64,000 bases of DNA from Azadirachta indica (taxonomy: Eukaryota; Streptophyta; Magnoliopsida; Sapindales; Meliaceae). Shown piece by piece: positions 48,211-58,158 of the stretch. The stretch is taken from NCBI GenBank assembly GCA_022749755.1, contig CM040453.1:20407368-20471367 (forward strand), read 5' to 3'. The translations under genes and the position numbers were made by a program. The notes under the pieces are model-generated. The model was given only the letters and a program-made list of their open reading frames with translations. It was not told where the DNA came from and made no database searches. Each line of letters opens with the position of its first letter. Position 1 is the first letter of the stretch.

Positions 48211-49552
48211 AAGACAAGTATAAGAAAAGAAAGGCTGTACAAAGAGTGATTTTTCATAGTTTTTCATCACAGAACAACATAAAGAAAATACAAGAGTTAT
48301 AAAAAAAAAAAAAAAAAGGTCTTTGTAGAGCAAGAAAAAGGTAAAAAAGAGAGACAAAGTCATAGATTTAAAATCAAGTGAGTGTCTTCTCTTATTTCGC
48401 TTGATAAACCCACATAATGATACTCTCTACTTTTTGTGAGGAGCCAAGAATATTGTTTCTTGATGTTGCAAGCCTCTGGTACTATTCTACAGAAAGAGAT
48501 TGCTTATAATCATGTTATTTGGTACGGTGGACGTTGATTTTGAACCACAGTCTTCTGGTTTTTTATTATTTGAGTTTTTTCATGTAAATATTGATATCTC
48601 TTTTGCAATTGCTTTTGTGGTATATTATTTTTGTGATACTCAATCTTATTTCAAATCACAGAGAGAAAAGAATTGTGATATCGCAACGTATTTCTTCCAA
48701 CAATTACTTTCATACCAATCTGGTGGAAAATCTATAAATATCACTGAAAATTATTTGCTGTAATTGAAAAATGCAAACTTACAAAGATTTAGTTGGGTAT
48801 GATGTTATAGTTATTTCTTTTCCTTGATAAACCTCGGCAAGACTGAGGAAAATTAAATTACAGTTTTAATCCAACGGAATATCAAGAAAAAAAAAATCTT
48901 TTGAAATAGTGCAAAAAGTTCTGAAATTTGATTGTATTATAAATTAGTGAAGTTTGATTTAAGTAAATGTAATAAAAAATTATAAAGGAAGATATTCCTT
49001 CATAAATCCAGTTGAAGGAGTCAATACATGCATTTGCAGATGAAAGTCATTGCAGTGATATATATATAAGTAAAAGTAGTAATAGATAGTCAACCATATT
49101 ATTGGGTAAATGTTTTTAAGGGCTACAAACCTACAATGATTTGGTGAACGACGGCATTTTCCTAAAACAATTATGGTACGTTGAAGGTAAATAATCCTTG
49201 GTATAAAATCGAGATTGCCTACGAAGGGAACAATAATAATAAAGGGCAAAAAAAAAATGAATTTTGAGGCCCAACCAGTCTTCTGAATAACACAACACCT
49301 TGTTGCTCGTAGACCCACCTTAATTCGAGGATGCTAACAAGGAGATTTGACGAAGGAGATCTTTATTACGTTATTCTTCTCCATATGTATCATCGAATTT
49401 CTCCCTCACTAGATCTACAATTTTACACCACAAGAAGTAACAATTAATATTAGTCACGATAAACTCCAAGAAAAAAAAAAAAATCGCTCAGCTTGTATAA
49501 TCAGTTAATACAAATTCAGATATAAATTTTATTCATGGACACAAATCTGAAG
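48211..49552. other. Intergenic; possible solo-LTR remnant
   Basis: 48280-48830 reads like the R-U5 part of a copia LTR (ggacgttgattttgaaccac, then gttttttcatgtaaat), comparable in style to 7780-7870, but I found no paired copy. Beyond this is the 3' flank of the NB-LRR gene. A poly(A) run lies at 48301-48318. No gene is supported. Confidence 0.4.
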
Positions 49553-52500
49553 TTAAGACACAGCAAACCTGATAAATTTCGTGTGGCCATCCACGAGTTT
49601 GATAGTTGGTGGAAGCCGCAGCTTTGGACATTCCCAAATTTTAGGATTTGGCATTGTAAACCCAATGCTTGTCAGCTCTGGCAAGTCAAATAGAAGCAAT
49701 GTGTGTAGCTTTGACAATGTGCATTTGTCTGTTTCATTCCCACTGCTTTTAAGAACAGTCTCCAGTCTGTCACAAAATTTGATTTCGAGTACTTGCAGGT
49801 TTTCTGGAATCTGGTGTGAACGGAAAACATATTTGAGCTTCGGGCAACAATCTAGATGCAAATGCTTGAGATTCAAAAAGTTTTCAGATCGAAGTTTCTG
49901 ATTGAATAATGTCCCAAGCTTAGGAAGGTTTGAAGCACATAAAATCTCTAGTTTTGCAACCAATTTGACATCTGTCGTCTCACAAAAAATGCTCTCCATC
50001 TCAACGCACCTTGCCATCCAACAGCCTTTTATCTTGCTCAAACTGCCTGCGTCTAAATCACACAAAGACTTCATGGATATATGGTCGACCAAAGAAATAT
50101 ATTCTATATTCTCGAGGTTATCCTTGAGAGCAGCAGAAAAGCTTTTAAATCCACGGATTTCCAAAATCTTGGCATCCTTGTTAAAACTTTTAGCCCTGAG
50201 GTAGAAATCACTGAACATAACTTCATCACTGTTATAATGATTGTGATGATCCCCATCTGTTGCTTGCTTATTTGGAGGTAAAAAAGGGAAAGATAATTGC
50301 TTTATGCATACCTCCTGTAACTCGAGATTTTCCTTTAGAATCTGCAAAATTTCACGATCATTCACCAATATGGAAGGCTTGAACGTACCTATGTTTCCAT
50401 CCTCTGCCTTTTTATTTGTCTTCTCCTCATCAACCTCTCTTATAACCTTCAGAGTTATTGGTTCTAATATCTCTTTTTTGATTCCAGTCCTTGATATATC
50501 AAGAATCTCAAGTTTTGGAAAGTCAGTCAAGTTCGGCAACTCAACCAAATTACTGCAACCTGATAAGTCAAGCACTTCAAGTCCTACGAGCCCCATCATT
50601 TCCGGCAGCTTTTCCAACAATGAACAGTTCTTTAGACAGAGCCTGCGAAGATTACCAAGGTTGGAAAGGGAAGGTAATTTTTCAACTTTGGTGTTTGAGA
50701 GGTCAAGAGAGTGAAGATACTTCAGATGTTCAAATGAGCTGTCTTTAATTTCAGCCAAATTAGAAGCATCAGAAGCATCAAGTAATTCAAGTCTTTTGAG
50801 TTCTATAGTGGATGGCAGTTGCTTAATTTCAGAACAGCGGCTCAAATATAGTTTAGAGAGACTGGTAGGAATGAGAGGCAGCTTTTGAGTGATTGAATCT
50901 TCTTTTTTTGATCCTTCATGAAAGCCACTGAACTTGACCTCAGAGAGATCAAGGATTTGGAGGTTCTGTAGCTGCTTCAAACTTGGAAGCATACGTACCT
51001 TATGACAGCCTCTTAACAAGACGCGTGACAGGTGTTTCAGATCCAGGAATTTCGGTAACCGTGCAATTTGGGTACAGGAAAGGTCTATCATTTGAAGATG
51101 CTGATGATACGATAAATCTTCCTGCGGAAAACTAGAGAAAGAGGTAGCTCCAGAGAGATCAATTATCTCTAGACCGTGAAGTTCTTTTAGGCTTGGAAGC
51201 TTTCTTAAGCAAGAACACCCCTTAAGGATGAGGAAACGCAGCTTGCTTGGTTTGGAAAATTCAGGCAGTGATTCCATCTGGCATCCAGAGAGGTTAAGAC
51301 TTTGAAGTTGAGTCATTTCGTCGAATATTTTGTCAGGAATCTTCTTTAAAGAGCAAGCACCAGATATTTCAAGAACAACCAAGTTTTTAAGTTTGTTGAT
51401 ACGAGTGATGTCCTCCAACATATCACAATTCCTCAGAACAAGAAGCTTCTCTGGATTAAATAGCAACTCCCTCGGCTTAGAAGTAGTGGAGACCAGTGAT
51501 TTCAACCTGGGATTGAAAATAGCAAGAGCCTTGAGTGCCTTCATCTGATCAAAGAGTTTTTCATTGGCTTCTCGGCTAAGACGACTACCACCAATCAGTA
51601 GTGTGGAAATTTCCTGCCAATTTTTAGGATTGCATAATGTTTTTATCATACCATCCATCAATGCAATTCTCCCGGGATCTTTGCCTTCTTCATTTTTTAA
51701 CACGCTAGGCAATCCCAAACTGGACATCCCTCCAAATTCTTGAAGACAGCAATTAATCATATTGAAAGCCGCTCCCTCAGCAACAATAATGTTATCTTCT
51801 TGTATCTTCAACATGCCACGATCTATAAGTTCCATTAATACGTTATGTGCCTCCTGATATGCCTTCTCAATATGATGAATGGGATCAAAACATCCTTCCA
51901 ATATCCAGTGACTGATCAACATATTGTAATGAACACCACCATATTTGCTGGAGAATTTAATGCTATGCCAAAAGCAGCATTTGAGAACAGTACTTGGCAA
52001 CATTTCATATGCGCAGTAAATTATAGGATTTATGTTTTCAGCTGCAATCTCATAATTAGCAGCATTTTCTAAAGCTCTTTTGAATTTCAAAGTTTCAGAG
52101 TCCTCTCTAGCAATGTATTTCAAGGCTTCTGCTATCATAGTGATTGCAGCAGGCAAACCCATGCTCTTTTTAGCTATATCTTTAAAGAGTTGTTGATCAA
52201 AACGCTGAACTGGAACCTCTTTCTCAATGCTGTCACACAATAAAGTCATTGACCCTTCCAGAGACAGGGGCGGGAACCTGATTACCTCAAGCCCATTCTG
52301 CTGAGTATTGGAGGCCGTTTGCTCAATTGTTCTTCTAATGATAATTAGTAGATAATCATTTTTGATGGAAGGAAGCAAATCCTCAAAATCTTGCAGTACA
52401 ATTTGCCGCAGTTCACTTTCATCCATCTTGCTTCCACAATCATCCAGAACTAGCAGAAGATACTTCAATCTTCCAGGCGATTTGTCTTTCTTTTCTTCAA

Positions 52501-52870
52501 TTATTCTAAGAAACCTCTCGTCAGTGCTCTCCTTGTTCTGCTCCTTCTTCTCTGCATTCTCCTCTTCCTCTTCCCATTCATCAGCAAAGGAACTCTGAGA
52601 TAATATTTGACGAGAAATGGCCTCGTCAATCAAGCTGCGGCTTTTGCTTTTTGTTTTGTACTCTTCACTCACGGACAACCAGAGAGTGGCATAACACAAG
52701 CCATCACTGATTGCACGTTCACTGATCTCCCTAGCCATCCAGGTTTTCCCAGTTCCAGGACATCCAACGAGAACAATCGTTGAGACGCTACCTCCCTTCA
52801 GCAGTGTTAATATATAATTTTTCCTTTCCTCTATTGTTCCCAGATCCTGTTCTACCGTCCCCAAGTCCAT
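49553..52870 (-). CDS. NB-ARC/LRR protein lacking an N-terminal CC or TIR domain
   Basis: One open frame of 1105 residues. Residues 15-280 form an NB-ARC-like ATPase: Walker A GCPGTGKT (36-43; usual GMGGVGKT), Walker B/kinase-2 LLLVLDDCG (138-146), RNBS-B reduced to LLIIIRRT, GLPA (238-241). A helical arm with WHSIKF..HWILEGCF follows (about 300-340); the MHD motif is replaced by MINCC. LRRs of irregular plant type span roughly 470-810, then a non-LRR segment and further LRR-like repeats to the end. Residues 97-118 are an acidic insertion. By family this is an intracellular immune receptor or relative; it resembles, from memory, the At5g45510 group. The start at 52870 is supported by a splice acceptor five bases upstream (tttttacag) and no upstream in-frame coding. 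Confidence 0.9.
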   Translation of the reverse strand: MDLGTVEQDLGTIEERKNYILTLLKGGSVSTIVLVGCPGTGKTWMAREISERAISDGLCYATLWLSVSEEYKTKSKSRSLIDEAISRQILSQSSFADEWEEEEENAEKKEQNKESTDERFLRIIEEKKDKSPGRLKYLLLVLDDCGSKMDESELRQIVLQDFEDLLPSIKNDYLLIIIRRTIEQTASNTQQNGLEVIRFPPLSLEGSMTLLCDSIEKEVPVQRFDQQLFKDIAKKSMGLPAAITMIAEALKYIAREDSETLKFKRALENAANYEIAAENINPIIYCAYEMLPSTVLKCCFWHSIKFSSKYGGVHYNMLISHWILEGCFDPIHHIEKAYQEAHNVLMELIDRGMLKIQEDNIIVAEGAAFNMINCCLQEFGGMSSLGLPSVLKNEEGKDPGRIALMDGMIKTLCNPKNWQEISTLLIGGSRLSREANEKLFDQMKALKALAIFNPRLKSLVSTTSKPRELLFNPEKLLVLRNCDMLEDITRINKLKNLVVLEISGACSLKKIPDKIFDEMTQLQSLNLSGCQMESLPEFSKPSKLRFLILKGCSCLRKLPSLKELHGLEIIDLSGATSFSSFPQEDLSYHQHLQMIDLSCTQIARLPKFLDLKHLSRVLLRGCHKVRMLPSLKQLQNLQILDLSEVKFSGFHEGSKKEDSITQKLPLIPTSLSKLYLSRCSEIKQLPSTIELKRLELLDASDASNLAEIKDSSFEHLKYLHSLDLSNTKVEKLPSLSNLGNLRRLCLKNCSLLEKLPEMMGLVGLEVLDLSGCSNLVELPNLTDFPKLEILDISRTGIKKEILEPITLKVIREVDEEKTNKKAEDGNIGTFKPSILVNDREILQILKENLELQEVCIKQLSFPFLPPNKQATDGDHHNHYNSDEVMFSDFYLRAKSFNKDAKILEIRGFKSFSAALKDNLENIEYISLVDHISMKSLCDLDAGSLSKIKGCWMARCVEMESIFCETTDVKLVAKLEILCASNLPKLGTLFNQKLRSENFLNLKHLHLDCCPKLKYVFRSHQIPENLQVLEIKFCDRLETVLKSSGNETDKCTLSKLHTLLLFDLPELTSIGFTMPNPKIWECPKLRLPPTIKLVDGHTKFIRFAVS

Positions 52871-52875
52871 TGTTG

Positions 52876-53535
52876 CTGTAAAAATAACAACAAAAGGATA
52901 AATCAGGCTCCATCATAGATAAGATTATCATATCAGAACTTTTAGAATTTTTGTGAAACAATACAAGACCACATTTTGTCCATTGCCATATTCATATCTA
53001 TTTTATTTTCCCTTTTTATTGGAAGAACGGTATTCCATCTACTAAAACATCACTTTGTTACGCATAGAGATTAGATTTTGAAGTGCATTAAAAACTATAA
53101 TCTCAAACTTTTAAGTTATAGTTTCAAGTTTGAGGTTAAAATTTTCTCCTCTCTTTGTCCTCTCAAGATGTTTCTTTTATTAGAGATTTCTAGTCTATAA
53201 TGCTATATGTATATTTGTGTAACAGTCAATCCCTCACTTCAAATCCTTTCAAATTTCTTTTCCCTCCTTTTGAAGTATAAATCAATAGTAGGGAACCATT
53301 GTTAACTAGATAATAATGATAGGAATAAGGACAATAATAATTTTATCATCAAATGGTGTCTCAAATCAAGAGAAAGGTAAATAGACGCCGAATAACAAAA
53401 CAAACCCAGAGTAAGAAATTAAACATCCTATGATATCCAAATCGTACGGCTATCTGTTCTACAAAATAAAGAAAAAAAACAGCCGAAATAGTACATTGAG
53501 TAAACTAATTAATCGGAGAAAGAGAAGTCACATAC
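52876..53535 (-). other. Predicted 5' UTR intron of the NB-LRR gene
   Basis: Donor CTAGAG|GTATGTG at 53535 and acceptor TTTTTACAG at 52876 (minus strand) bracket 660 bases. The exon would join a short leader (about 53536-53620) to five bases before the start codon. The leader lies in DNA with frequent GAGAGA motifs typical of plant 5' UTRs. Inferred from splice signals only. Confidence 0.55.
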
Positions 53536-53539
53536 CTCT

Positions 53540-54317
53540 AGAGAGAACAATTTGGTTTCTCCTGAGAAGATAGAGTGAATGGTGAATGAGAGAGCTGTAA
53601 ACTACAGACACAGAGAACCTTGTTAAGCACTAGAAGAACAGAAAGTAAAAATTGTCTATCTGAAAAAATTTTACAGACAATTTACTAAACAGGAGTTCGA
53701 GATATTACATGTTGTGAGAGAGATGCTGGAAGGACAAGGAAGAGCTGAAGAGAAAAGGTAGAGGAAGAATGAGGATATATACAGACAGATGCAAATTAGA
53801 GAAACAGGCTCTTTTGAAAATTCTACCAGCATTATTAAATATATATTATTCTATAACAGCCTCCATCAATTAAAAAAAGAAAGAAAGAAAAAAAGGTTGC
53901 ATCTTTTAATTTGCATCTAATTAATTTATACACAACTTGGCAATCCCATCTTCCTTACCTCAGCTCTCAGGTCTAGAATATTTAAAGCAATTAATTAAAC
54001 TAGTTAGGTAGTTAAATTATTAATTTAGTGAATTTACTTCATAAAAAATTTAAATGATTAAATAAGAATTATTTTAGACCAGGGGACTAAGCAGGGTTGA
54101 TAATTAAATTGGCAGTCAATATAGAAAGAAGTCTAAATTGAACAAATATTAAGTGGTTATGTTTCCCTACTTCTAATTCCATTTCTTTGCTGAGAAAAAT
54201 AATTTATAACTAAACTAGTAAAGGTGGTGGTAATAACAATTCAATTATGAAACATTTACATAAAACAAACTAATCTCTCTGCATTACATGAAAATCAACT
54301 ACATGATTATTGAATGG
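53540..54317. other. Promoter region of NB-LRR gene and 3' flank of DUF4220 gene
   Basis: No gene. The part near 53580-53830 would hold the NB-LRR promoter (minus). The AT-rich remainder separates it from the end of the DUF4220/DUF594 gene. Confidence 0.5.
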
Positions 54318-56855
54318 CTACTTGCCCACAATCAATTTTGCTCTTCCTTGTCCCTTATTAATTTGGAATTGCTCTCCAAGACCAAAATGAGCCATTAATA
54401 ACCAAATAAAAGTAATAAGTTCTCCACCTTTACTGACTTGTTGGGCATGTGTCCTTGCGCTGCAATGGCTTGCTGCATATGACAACAGTTCTACCCATAC
54501 TTTGCTCACCAACTCCCATTTCTTCTGCTTTACCTTCAACTTTTCTTTAAGTTCTTTGGCCAACATACTTGCATCAAATAATACAGATTTGCTTCTATCT
54601 CCCTTTACTTGTACAGGTTTGACGTATGTATTCACTTCCAGAATGCTTTTACAGGCTTCCTTCAGCTGATCGTTTGGGTTTAGCTTTATATTCTTTCCTT
54701 CAAAGAATCTCTTGGCTTCGGCACAAGTATCTCGAAATCTTATTTTTCCGATACCTGCTACAGAAGACATCATGGTGGGCTGCATGATTAAAAGATACAG
54801 CATGTAATCTGAAAGCAGCTTGCTGAATTCACGAGCATCATCATCAACATTTTCATCTTCGTGGTAAAGGAGTTCGGTAGCAATGTGCCATAGAAGGAGG
54901 CTCTCATCATAAGCAACATCAGAAACGTAACTGATTAATCCGTCCAAATAATCACCTTTTGGATCCAAATCCTGCAGAATCCAATCGCCTCTAGCCGAAG
55001 ATATTCTATTGGTAGCTTCTGCATCATCTGCATACTGAGCTTTTCTTTTAATTTCATCAAACATAAACTGCCACAGCTCTTTACTGAATGGCTCATGAGA
55101 CACATACCTTATCTCATCCACAACCTCAGCAAGACCAAATAGTTCGATGAGTATTTTCATTATATAGCCTAAACCCTGAATGTGTTTTCTCCAGATATAG
55201 ACTAAAAGAGTAATAATTATGCTCAGTGAGAAGCCGAAACCACGAATGACTTCACCAATATGAAGAAATTGAATAACCTTGATGGTTGTCTTGGCTATAT
55301 TCTGAAAGATTTTATCAATGCCCCATCTATGAATCAAATCATTGATGACATTAATTAGTCGATCAATGCCTAAAAGTTGAATTAATTTCTTACTGGCAAG
55401 GTGCAGAGAACTATTGACTCTCTGTTTGGAAGTTTGTAAATAATGAATGATGTCTTTCTTTGCGGGAAGGTGCAAATATTGAATGGCTTTCTCTGCGGCA
55501 AGTTGGAATAAACTCTTGACTTTGTGTACCTCGGTGGGACGTCCCTTGAGACAATATCTTATCAAGTTGTGTCCGGGGACAGATCCAGACCATCTGCGAA
55601 GGAGGAAAGGTGTAGCCAACAATTGGTGCTTGACCTCCATTGAATGCTTCGAATGACATTCTTGCCACCATGGTCTCCTGAGAACGAGATACCCCCGGAG
55701 AATAGAAGCTGCAAAGGATTTGATCATTCTAAGGCCGGATCCATTATTCTCGCGGTTGGTGAGAGCGGCCAATGTCCAGTCGGAGCAAACAAACATGAAG
55801 GAAGATAGTGTATCCAGGGCAATGGCACCTAAGAACAAGGCGTATGTAATTTTGACATCAATTTCATCAAAATCCCCCTGCTTCACATGAAAATAGAAAA
55901 CTGAAAGGGCCGCCACAATTGAACCAAAAGCTATGAACCGAAATACATACCCCCACAGAGTATGTATAACCTCGACCTTGGTATAGAAAACTTCATATAT
56001 GAAATTGACTTCAACCTCAATGATTCTCAAGACATCTTCTGACTGCAGCTCGTCAAAGAAATTTCTGCTCTCGTCGCGCTCACGGAAGCTGTAAATGAGA
56101 TCCACGATTAGCCCTTTGAAGATATTGAAGTACTTATGAGCATAGTGCACCACGTCGAGATCATCTAATTGTTTTCTGTCCGAAACTTGATCACCAGTAG
56201 CTTTTGATTTTTTATCGGGCTCTGGTATCGTAATTATTCTCGCCGGAAGTTTGGCCTCTTTCTTCGAAGCATATTCCTCCATGAGTTTCGCATAATTTGG
56301 ACCAGGGTCAGGTTCCTTAAGCATGGAATCTCGGAATCTATCCAAGCTAGCAAGATACAGAGCACGAGTCCGCTCAAAATACTTGATTATACCAGCGGCA
56401 AACATGAGAATTGTCGGGACGAGTAGCTTGTTTCCCGGGAGTGATAGGAGGAAGACGTAAACAGCAGCAACTGCTTGTGTTATAAGTCCAAGCAAGTGCC
56501 TGAGCCACAACTCATTATCCTCCAGAGCGAATGCAGTTATGGTGTCTGGACCACCAAGATGTAACAAAAGAAAAGCAGGCCAAAACGCTAGCAGATCGCC
56601 GTTTTCTTTCGGCGTAGAAGAGTCAGGATCATCCTTTTGGCTGTCGGAGATGAGTCCAACGGCGTAATTAGCAGCCCAGTCTGCAAGCAAGTAAGCTGAC
56701 CAGATAAACATGATAATCAATTTATTCGCTGAACCCTTCCTGAATGGAGCAAACAGAATTAAGAACGTCTGCAATGAGAGACTGAACAATATTATGGCCC
56801 GAATATTCCAATCATTCCATATCTTCTTGACACTTTTAGGGATAGGATCGGCCAT
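54318..56855 (-). CDS. DUF4220/DUF594 membrane protein
   Basis: Intact single-exon frame of 845 residues. The N-terminal DUF4220 region has several membrane helices (about 17-36, 44-66, 88-106, 125-155 and two near 300-350) and the family signature HLGGPDTITAFALEDNELW (about 99-117) and ERTRALYLASL. The C-terminal DUF594 (about 780-845) reads YAASHCSARTHAQQVSKGGE then FIWLLMAHFGLGEQF. Residues about 440-535 hold an amphipathic stretch with Q-L-A-x-x-K-A-I-Q-Y-L-H-like repeats that I do not recall as a standard part of the family; most members are about 700 residues. The function is unknown. Its start is 1.3 kb head to head from the NB-only gene, and in Arabidopsis (from memory) DUF594 genes sit beside NB/LRR genes of the same type. 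Confidence 0.9.
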   Translation of the reverse strand: MADPIPKSVKKIWNDWNIRAIILFSLSLQTFLILFAPFRKGSANKLIIMFIWSAYLLADWAANYAVGLISDSQKDDPDSSTPKENGDLLAFWPAFLLLHLGGPDTITAFALEDNELWLRHLLGLITQAVAAVYVFLLSLPGNKLLVPTILMFAAGIIKYFERTRALYLASLDRFRDSMLKEPDPGPNYAKLMEEYASKKEAKLPARIITIPEPDKKSKATGDQVSDRKQLDDLDVVHYAHKYFNIFKGLIVDLIYSFRERDESRNFFDELQSEDVLRIIEVEVNFIYEVFYTKVEVIHTLWGYVFRFIAFGSIVAALSVFYFHVKQGDFDEIDVKITYALFLGAIALDTLSSFMFVCSDWTLAALTNRENNGSGLRMIKSFAASILRGYLVLRRPWWQECHSKHSMEVKHQLLATPFLLRRWSGSVPGHNLIRYCLKGRPTEVHKVKSLFQLAAEKAIQYLHLPAKKDIIHYLQTSKQRVNSSLHLASKKLIQLLGIDRLINVINDLIHRWGIDKIFQNIAKTTIKVIQFLHIGEVIRGFGFSLSIIITLLVYIWRKHIQGLGYIMKILIELFGLAEVVDEIRYVSHEPFSKELWQFMFDEIKRKAQYADDAEATNRISSARGDWILQDLDPKGDYLDGLISYVSDVAYDESLLLWHIATELLYHEDENVDDDAREFSKLLSDYMLYLLIMQPTMMSSVAGIGKIRFRDTCAEAKRFFEGKNIKLNPNDQLKEACKSILEVNTYVKPVQVKGDRSKSVLFDASMLAKELKEKLKVKQKKWELVSKVWVELLSYAASHCSARTHAQQVSKGGELITFIWLLMAHFGLGEQFQINKGQGRAKLIVGK

Positions 56856-58158
56856 TTTCTCCTTTTGGTTTTTGGTATAGGCAAACTAGTTTTCAGAGTT
56901 GCTCCTAGATTGGAAGCAGATGCATTGTTATAACAATCTTTCGTTAATGTGAATGGATGAACCTATGAACTATAAAGTCAAGTCAATTCATGGCTATTTG
57001 TTTTATTTTAGCTCGTATATAATTAACAGTTTTCATTACTAAAAAATCAGCAGTAGCCACGTATCAATTCAGGGCCTCCCTGCCTCTCTAATTTATAAAT
57101 TAATTCCATGTAAACTCGCCAATAATTTTTTAATTATAAATGAAGTCAAAGTCATTAACGACTAATTTATCCACGCGCAATATTACAGTGTTATAATAAT
57201 TATATTTATATTTTTATTCAACTTGCAACTTACCTACCCAGAAACTTCTACTTCCTAATTTCTGTAAGCGTCATAGTATTGCAATTTAATGGGGATCTTA
57301 TATTTGTTCACTAGTGTTAAATAGTTGGTACTTATAAATAAATTTTGTTAAATAAGCAACGAATATTAGGTGGAGCATTTTTTATTTTTTATTTTTGGTA
57401 TTTTTTTCCTGTTTGGGAGGCTACCTAGAAGTAATATCAAAGGAAGAAGAAAAACAGTTCCAGATGGGGCTTTGCTTGGTTTAAATATTTTAATTTCCTA
57501 TTACAAGTTGACTGATTAATTTAAGGATATTAGCATAGAAGTAGTTGGATCGAGAGAGAACAAAAAGGTTTGAAAAATATTTATTCATGCCCTTGAAGTT
57601 GATGTAATCTTAAAACAGAATCAAAAAGCTGGTGGCAAAGAAGATAAATATGTTCCATTTCTTCCAAAAAATAATAAAAGAAAAATACACCTAGGTCTTC
57701 TCTAATTTAGTGTTTAAAAAATTTTAACCCTTGTTCTAATAAAAGGTAAAACCACTCAGCATTATTCATCCCTTGTCAAGCTTCTAAAATAAATCTAATT
57801 TTATTCAAAAGTACCCCCTCAAAATTTTATTTTTGTTATATTAAGATTTAATTTATTGAATGCTCACTCTTTTTTCACTCATATAAAATCAATTTCAAAA
57901 GAACTTTAAAACAGAAATTAAAAGTTAAAAATTAGAAATTTCTTGCGAGGTAATTGCCAGCAACTCAATTTGACCGTTTACTACCTCAGATGTATGACAA
58001 CCAAACCAGTTCACACAGAATATCAAAACCGCGCTTTTAATTTGCTCAGAGATTTTCTTGAGCCAGGTTTACAGTCCCAGAAGAAGAGAAAGAATAAATC
58101 CCTGGTGACCTCTAAATCCTGAAGCAGGGAAAAAAAGGAAGCTTCAAGAACAGTGGAT
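56856..58158. promoter_or_regulatory. Divergent intergenic region, DUF4220 gene / NB-only gene
   Basis: About 1.3 kb between two start codons pointing away from each other; both promoters must lie here. AT-rich; no element ends or RNA genes seen. Confidence 0.45.

Noticed and set aside
48500..48763. 87-codon plus frame
   Set aside because: No recognisable domain; it lies in LTR-like DNA and has low-complexity Phe-rich content.
49581..50748. Plus-strand frames of 85-136 codons
   Set aside because: Antisense of the LRR region of the NB-LRR gene, with no family resemblance.
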